DNA of 64,000 nucleotides from Flavobacterium potami (lineage in GTDB: Bacteria; Bacteroidota; Bacteroidia; Flavobacteriales; Flavobacteriaceae), in NCBI RefSeq assembly GCF_020026915.1, contig NZ_JAINUY010000010.1, positions 1 through 64,000 on the forward strand, in the 5' to 3' direction. Under the pieces are notes generated by a model. That model was not told the origin of the DNA. It was given only the letters and a program-made list of their open reading frames with translations, and searched no databases. Below are positions 58,867 through 64,000 of the stretch, piece after piece. The position numbers were made by a program, and so were the translations under genes. The number at the start of each line of letters is the position of its first letter. Positions within the stretch are counted from its first letter, which is position 1.

Positions 58867-61800
58867 ATGAAAAAAATATACACAATACTATTTGTTATAT
58901 TCCTTTTTTCTAGCTCCATTTTTGCACAAACAACTGAAACATTTGAAGACGAGACTGCTAATTCGACAGTTTTCACAGACAATGGTGTGTCTTTCAATAT
59001 TACAAGTCAAACTGGAGGAACATTTGCTATAGCAAATTATGCAACAAAAGGATGGAATGGAACTACTGCTGATAATAAATTTATTGACAATTCAAATTCA
59101 GCAGATATAGGTATTCCAGTAGAATTTACAATTAAAAGTAGTGGTTCTTCACTATTTAAACTAAAATCAATCTATCTTCTTTTAAGACAATCAGATTTAG
59201 GTACTGGAGCAGGATCTTGCACTATTAAAGGAAAACGAAATGGAAGTGTTGTTTTTACAGCTACTTCAGCTTCGGGATTTAATAATAGTAGTTCGACTAA
59301 TAACGGCTACACTAATATTGATTTTACAACTTATGGTGGTGCAGATAATTCAAATACAATTATTGATGAATATGTTGTGACTACAACTGGAACTTTCGAA
59401 TATGTTGCACTTGATGCAATGAGATGGGAAAAGGTTACTTCTCTAATCACTACAAGTAGTTCTTTCACTACATTTACTTCATGCTCAGGTGTACCCTCTG
59501 CAGAACAGTCTTTCCTTGTTTCTGGTTCAAATTTAAATGGCAATATCACAGTAACTGCACCAACAGGTTACGAAGTATCAACAACTTCAGGCAGTAATTT
59601 TACGTCAAATCTCACATTACTTCAATCTGGTGGAACGATAACTTCTATGCCCGTATATGTTCGTACAACTTCAAGTGCTTCAAATAATTCTGGCAATATA
59701 ATTTTAACATCACCAGGAGCAAATGCTACTTTGGCAGTAACAAATTCGACAACTTTAAGGCCTACAATAAGCCAATCACCAACAAGCAAAACGATATGTC
59801 AAGGATCAAATACGACATTTAGTGTTACTGCGACAGGAGCGAATTCTTATCAATGGTATCAAGATGTATCTGGAGTAATAACCTCTGTTACGGATGGAGG
59901 TTCATCGCCTGCTTTTTCTGGAGCTACAACAAGAACATTAAGTGTATCGAATGTAAATTCAACCATGAGTGGTTACAAGTACTATTGTGCTGTAAGTAAT
60001 AATTCATGTACTGTAAATACAAGTGCAGCCACTTTAACTGTACCTGCAAAAATTGAGACTTATATTGAAGCGCAAACCAATGTTAGTATATACGGTTTGT
60101 CTAATGGTTCAGCAAGAATTTCTGTTACTGGAGGTGTTTCTCCCTACTTTTATTCTTGGTCACCAACAGGAGGAACAGGTCGTGAGGCAACTGGTCTATC
60201 TGCTGGAACTTATTTCGTAACTATTACCGACAGCACACCAAATGGTCTGGGAGGTTGTAGTGCAACTCAAGAAGTAAAAATAACTCAACCGCCAGGCATT
60301 ATTGTATCTACTAGTTCTTTAAACAATTTTACATCTTGTGAGGGAACAACACCCACACCACAAAATTTCACTGTAAATGGAGAAGGTTTAACTGCTAACT
60401 TGCTTATCTCTGCTCCATCAGGATTTGAGGTTGCTACATCTTCAGGAGGAACTTATGGAAGCAGCATTTCACTAACCCCTACAAGTGGTTATATAAGTAC
60501 TAGGTCTATTTTTGTAAGGCTTTCAAACACAGCTACAGGTAGTCCTTTAGGATATATTACCTTATCATCAAATAATATACCGCCTAAAACTGTAGCAGTT
60601 ACAGGAAGTGTTACTCCTATTACCACTATTGATACAAATCCAACCGACGTTTCTATTTGCAATAACTCAAATGCGACTTTTACAGCCGCTGTTTCTAATG
60701 CTACAAGTTATAAATGGCAGATAAAACAAGGAGTACAATTCAATGATATTTTAGAAGGAGGTGTATACTCAGGCACTACTACGACTACTCTTACTGTAAC
60801 AGGGGCAACCTCTGCTTTAAATAACACGCAATATCGTCTAGTGGCTTCAGGAAACTGTACGCCATCAATTGCAAGTTCCGAGGCTACATTATGGATATCT
60901 AATATAGCTGCAGCTACAGTGCAAACCAATATTGCCTGTAATGGAGGTAATACTGGTAACTTAACTGTTAATCCTACGGGAGGTGTAGGAACTTATACTT
61001 ATCTGTGGTCAAATGGAGCAACGACTTCTTCGATTACCAATTTAATCGCAGGTGACTACAGTGTAACTGTAAAAGATGCTGTTTGCGAAAAAGTATTCAA
61101 TTTCACAATAACTGAATTTCCTCGCTTAATAGCTACTGCTGGTACCGTTAAAAATGTAAGCTGTAATGGCGGTTCAAATGGTACTGCAACAGTTAACGTA
61201 ACTGGAGGTACTCCTTCTTATACATATTCTTGGGCGCCATTTGGAGGAACTGCTGCAACTGCAACAGCCCTTACAGCTGGTGACTATACTGTTACTGTAA
61301 AAGATTTTTATGGTTGCGAGACTAAACAAGATTTTACTATTACACAACCAACTGATCCTTTAATTGCTACGGCCTCTGCACAAACCAATATTTTATGTCG
61401 AGGAGCAGCTACAGGATCTGCAACAGTTAGTGTTACAGGTGGTAGTCCATCATATACTTATTCATGGTCGCCATTTGTTGGTACTGGTGCAACCGTCTCA
61501 AATCTTACTGCTGGAACCTACACCGTAACTGTTAGAGATGCTAATTTATGTCAAACGACCCAAACGTTTACCATTACAGAGCCGGCATCAGCACTAACAG
61601 CTTCTCCAGGTGCAATTACAAATGTAAAATGTAAAGGTTATTCAACAGGACAAGCAACTGTAATTGTTACAGGAGGAACTGGTGATTATACTTATTCTTG
61701 GGCTCCTTATGGTGGAACTAATGCAACGGCCACAGGTCTTACTGCCGGTACTTATACAGTAACTGTGAAAGATGCTAATTTATGCCAAACTACACAAAGC

Positions 61801-64000
61801 TTTACTATTATTGAACCGTCATCTGCTCTAGAAGCAAGTTTTGGTTCACAAAATAATGTTTCATGTAACCAAGGAGCAAATGGTACTGCAACTGTAAAAG
61901 TTATAGGAGGAACAGGTGCATATACTTATTCTTGGGCTCCGTATGGAGGAACTAATGCAACTGCTACAGGTTTAAGTGCAGGAACTTATACAGTAACCGT
62001 GAAAGATGCTAATTTATGCCAAACTACACAAGATTTCACTATTACTCAGCCAACAGCTTTAGTAGCAAGTTTTGGTTCACAAACCAATGTTTCTTGTAAT
62101 GGAGGTACTAATGGTTCTGCAACAGTAAATGTAACCGGAGGAACCAGTGCTTATACCTATTCTTGGGCTCCTATGGGTGGAACTGCTGCTACAGCTTCAG
62201 GATTAATAGCAGGAACATATACTGTAACCGTAACTGACGCTAATAATTGTCACGCTATACAAAGTTTTACTATTACACAACCAACAATTCTAGATGCTTC
62301 GATATCAAAAACAGATGTTCTTTGTGCAAATACTGCTACAGGAACTGCTACAGTAAAAGCTACTGGAGGAAGCAATACATACACTTACGTATGGTCTCCC
62401 TCTGGAGGTACTGCAGCAACTGCTACTGGGTTAGCAACGGGAAATTATAGCTGTTTAATTACAGATGCTAATGGCTGTTCAATAACAAGAAACATTCTTG
62501 TTGGCCAACCTCCTACATTAGACGCATATCCTTCTCAAACAAATGCTACTTGTTCTGTTGGTGGCGAAGCTAGCGTTTCAGCATCTGGAGGTGTAGGAGC
62601 TTATTCTTACTTGTGGACTCCTGGAGGTGCTACTACATCAACTGTCACTAATTTAGCTGCTGGTAATTATAGCTGTCGTATTACAGATGGCAATGGTTGT
62701 ACTATTACTAAAAATTTCACAATAACTACAACTAATACGTTAGTTGCTAGTACTCGTCAAACAGACTTATTATGTAATGGATCAAGTACTGGATCCGCAT
62801 CTGTAGTTCCATCTGGAGCACCTGGACCATTTACTTACGTTTGGTCTCCTTCTGGAGGAAATGGAGATACAGCTACGAACCTTGCAGCAGGAAATTACTC
62901 TGTAACTATAACAGCTGGTAATGGATGTTCTATTGTAAAGAACTTTACGATCACTGAACCACCTGCAATTGTTATCACTAAAACTGGACAAACTAATGCT
63001 AGTTGCTTTAACGGAACTAACGGATCTTTGTCTGTAGCTGTAACTGGAGGAACTGGTTCTTATACTTATAAGTGGGCACCCTCTGGAGGAACTGCTGCAA
63101 CAGCAACTGGTCTTGCTGCCGGAACTTATACAGTAACGGTAAAAGATGCTAACGAATGTGTCAAAACAGAAAATTATATAATCACACAACCTGCTGCACT
63201 TACACCATCAATAACCAAAACTGACGTATCTTGCAATGGTGGTTCCAACGGATCTGCAACGGTAAACGTTACGGGAGGAACTGGAGCTTATACGTATTCA
63301 TGGGCACCTTTTGGAGGAACTGCTGCAACAGCATCTGGCCTTACTGCAGGAAACTATATTGTTACAATAAAAGATGCTAACTTATGTCAGACCACAGCAA
63401 ACGTTCTAATAAGTCAACCTGATTTACTTAATGCAACGGCAGAAAAAACAGATGTTACTTGTCTTGGTGCTAGTGACGGAACTGCAACCATAAATGCTGT
63501 TGGCGGAACTGGTGCTTATACCTATTCATGGGCTCCTTATGGAGGAACGGCTTCCACTGCAACTGGATTAGCTCCTGGAACTTACACGGCAATCATAACA
63601 GATGAAAATGGATGCTTTATAACAAAAACTGTTACTATAAATACAACTCCTGATGTAACAGCACCAATTCCTAGTGTAGCCGTATTACCAGAGATTACAA
63701 ACTATTGTGCTGTTTTAGCCTCTCAAATTACCATTCCTACAGCAATAGACAATTGCGTGGGAGCTGTAAACGGGACAACAACTGATACTTTAAATTATAA
63801 TACTCCTGGTACCTATACAATTACTTGGAAATATGATGATGGCAATGGCAATACAACAATGCAGCCTCAGACTGTAAAAGTTCTTGGATCTCCTATTAAT
63901 GCAGTAACTTTTAGCAATGCTGAATTTACTTATGATGGAAATCCGCATTCAATTGAGGTCGCTAACTTGCCAACAGGAGCATCGGTATCCTATTCAGGAA
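58867..64000 (+). CDS. Giant SprB-repeat surface adhesin (partial, runs off window)
   Basis: At least 1711 codons are open to the window end. A signal peptide (MKKIYTILFVIFLFSSSIFAQ) is followed by a beta-sandwich-like N-terminal domain, a module (~59446-59750) repeated at ~60301-60615 with the core APxGYEVSTxSG, two Ig-like domains (~59761-60045 and ~60601-60900), one SprB-like repeat (60061-60297), twelve more SprB repeats (60901-63648), a HYR-like domain and the start of an MBG-like domain (FTYDGNPHSIEVANLPTGASVSY). SprB-type proteins are exported by the type IX system and moved by the gliding motor. The C-terminal sorting signal would lie outside the window. Confidence 0.93.
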   Translation, partial: MKKIYTILFVIFLFSSSIFAQTTETFEDETANSTVFTDNGVSFNITSQTGGTFAIANYATKGWNGTTADNKFIDNSNSADIGIPVEFTIKSSGSSLFKLKSIYLLLRQSDLGTGAGSCTIKGKRNGSVVFTATSASGFNNSSSTNNGYTNIDFTTYGGADNSNTIIDEYVVTTTGTFEYVALDAMRWEKVTSLITTSSSFTTFTSCSGVPSAEQSFLVSGSNLNGNITVTAPTGYEVSTTSGSNFTSNLTLLQSGGTITSMPVYVRTTSSASNNSGNIILTSPGANATLAVTNSTTLRPTISQSPTSKTICQGSNTTFSVTATGANSYQWYQDVSGVITSVTDGGSSPAFSGATTRTLSVSNVNSTMSGYKYYCAVSNNSCTVNTSAATLTVPAKIETYIEAQTNVSIYGLSNGSARISVTGGVSPYFYSWSPTGGTGREATGLSAGTYFVTITDSTPNGLGGCSATQEVKITQPPGIIVSTSSLNNFTSCEGTTPTPQNFTVNGEGLTANLLISAPSGFEVATSSGGTYGSSISLTPTSGYISTRSIFVRLSNTATGSPLGYITLSSNNIPPKTVAVTGSVTPITTIDTNPTDVSICNNSNATFTAAVSNATSYKWQIKQGVQFNDILEGGVYSGTTTTTLTVTGATSALNNTQYRLVASGNCTPSIASSEATLWISNIAAATVQTNIACNGGNTGNLTVNPTGGVGTYTYLWSNGATTSSITNLIAGDYSVTVKDAVCEKVFNFTITEFPRLIATAGTVKNVSCNGGSNGTATVNVTGGTPSYTYSWAPFGGTAATATALTAGDYTVTVKDFYGCETKQDFTITQPTDPLIATASAQTNILCRGAATGSATVSVTGGSPSYTYSWSPFVGTGATVSNLTAGTYTVTVRDANLCQTTQTFTITEPASALTASPGAITNVKCKGYSTGQATVIVTGGTGDYTYSWAPYGGTNATATGLTAGTYTVTVKDANLCQTTQSFTIIEPSSALEASFGSQNNVSCNQGANGTATVKVIGGTGAYTYSWAPYGGTNATATGLSAGTYTVTVKDANLCQTTQDFTITQPTALVASFGSQTNVSCNGGTNGSATVNVTGGTSAYTYSWAPMGGTAATASGLIAGTYTVTVTDANNCHAIQSFTITQPTILDASISKTDVLCANTATGTATVKATGGSNTYTYVWSPSGGTAATATGLATGNYSCLITDANGCSITRNILVGQPPTLDAYPSQTNATCSVGGEASVSASGGVGAYSYLWTPGGATTSTVTNLAAGNYSCRITDGNGCTITKNFTITTTNTLVASTRQTDLLCNGSSTGSASVVPSGAPGPFTYVWSPSGGNGDTATNLAAGNYSVTITAGNGCSIVKNFTITEPPAIVITKTGQTNASCFNGTNGSLSVAVTGGTGSYTYKWAPSGGTAATATGLAAGTYTVTVKDANECVKTENYIITQPAALTPSITKTDVSCNGGSNGSATVNVTGGTGAYTYSWAPFGGTAATASGLTAGNYIVTIKDANLCQTTANVLISQPDLLNATAEKTDVTCLGASDGTATINAVGGTGAYTYSWAPYGGTASTATGLAPGTYTAIITDENGCFITKTVTINTTPDVTAPIPSVAVLPEITNYCAVLASQITIPTAIDNCVGAVNGTTTDTLNYNTPGTYTITWKYDDGNGNTTMQPQTVKVLGSPINAVTFSNAEFTYDGNPHSIEVANLPTGASVSYSG
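60901..63648 (+). repeat. Twelve tandem SprB repeats inside the adhesin gene
   Basis: Units of ~74-80 codons share the pattern CNGGSNGTATVNVTGG, YTYSWAPFGGT, ATATGLTAGTYTVTVKDANL and a closing TITQP. The central units (about 61590-62280) are most alike, with long near-identical DNA stretches, pointing to recent duplication or gene conversion. A thirteenth, more distant repeat precedes them at 60061-60297. Confidence 0.9.

Noticed and set aside
62782..63189. 135-aa Ser/Cys-rich frame antisense to SprB repeats
   Set aside because: Its low-complexity composition is a by-product of the Thr/Gly/Ala-rich repeats on the coding strand.
1..64000. tRNA, rRNA or insertion-sequence genes
   Set aside because: No cloverleaf-like segments, rRNA stretches or transposase frames were recognised; a covariance search could still reveal small RNAs.

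Overview
The window is a chromosome segment of a gliding, Flavobacterium-like member of the Bacteroidota. The evidence is low GC, absence of Shine-Dalgarno sequences, repeated TAnnTTTG -7 boxes, signal peptides ending in ..AQ, the gliding genes gldF and gldG, a giant SprB-repeat surface protein, and flavobacterial intergenic repeats. No rRNA, tRNA, CRISPR array, transposase or integrase was seen.

Layout. 1-2.4 kb: repeat-rich spacer, a DUF4294 protein and an M42 peptidase. 2.4-10 kb: OmpR-type two-component system followed by a tripartite (TolC/HlyD/CzcA) metal-efflux operon, with four phased TTTTAAGGT-like repeats between regulator and pump genes. 10-19.6 kb: two ankyrin paralogues around an SRPBCC protein, then leftward-reading GH26 mannanase, purC, S9 peptidase, HAD phosphatase, an unknown secreted protein and a PhoH-like ATPase. 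19.8-25.5 kb: SAM hydrolase (DUF62), two small genes, gldF-gldG and dnaN. 25.9-37.1 kb: DsbA-like protein, then a DNA-repair island with Ku and LigD tail to tail, three small genes, and the four-gene ligase-associated cassette (exonuclease, ATP ligase, Lhr-like helicase, PdeM).

37.3-43.3 kb: a second metal-efflux locus, leftward, whose pump is fused in one frame to its outer-membrane TolC partner (1458 aa). 43.4-45.4 kb: a four-gene operon of unknown secreted, membrane and lipoprotein products. 45.6-52.9 kb: a LytS/LytTR pair, then a stressosome module (RsbR, RsbS, RsbT, RsbX-like phosphatase) ending in a hybrid ATPase/PAS histidine kinase, with no sigma factor. 53.1-56.6 kb: DUF4870 protein, HxlR regulator, a 43-aa membrane peptide and an MscS-type channel. 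57-64 kb: three tandem secreted tail-collar (MdpB-like) proteins leading, apparently in one operon, into a giant adhesin with 13 SprB repeats that runs off the window.

Themes are envelope stress and metal export, double-strand break repair, stress signalling and surface adhesion/gliding. The best candidates for new biology are the collar-protein/SprB-adhesin operon, the stressosome wired to a histidine kinase, the RND-TolC fusion, and the nested inverted-repeat elements. All calls are from reading the sequence; no database search was run.
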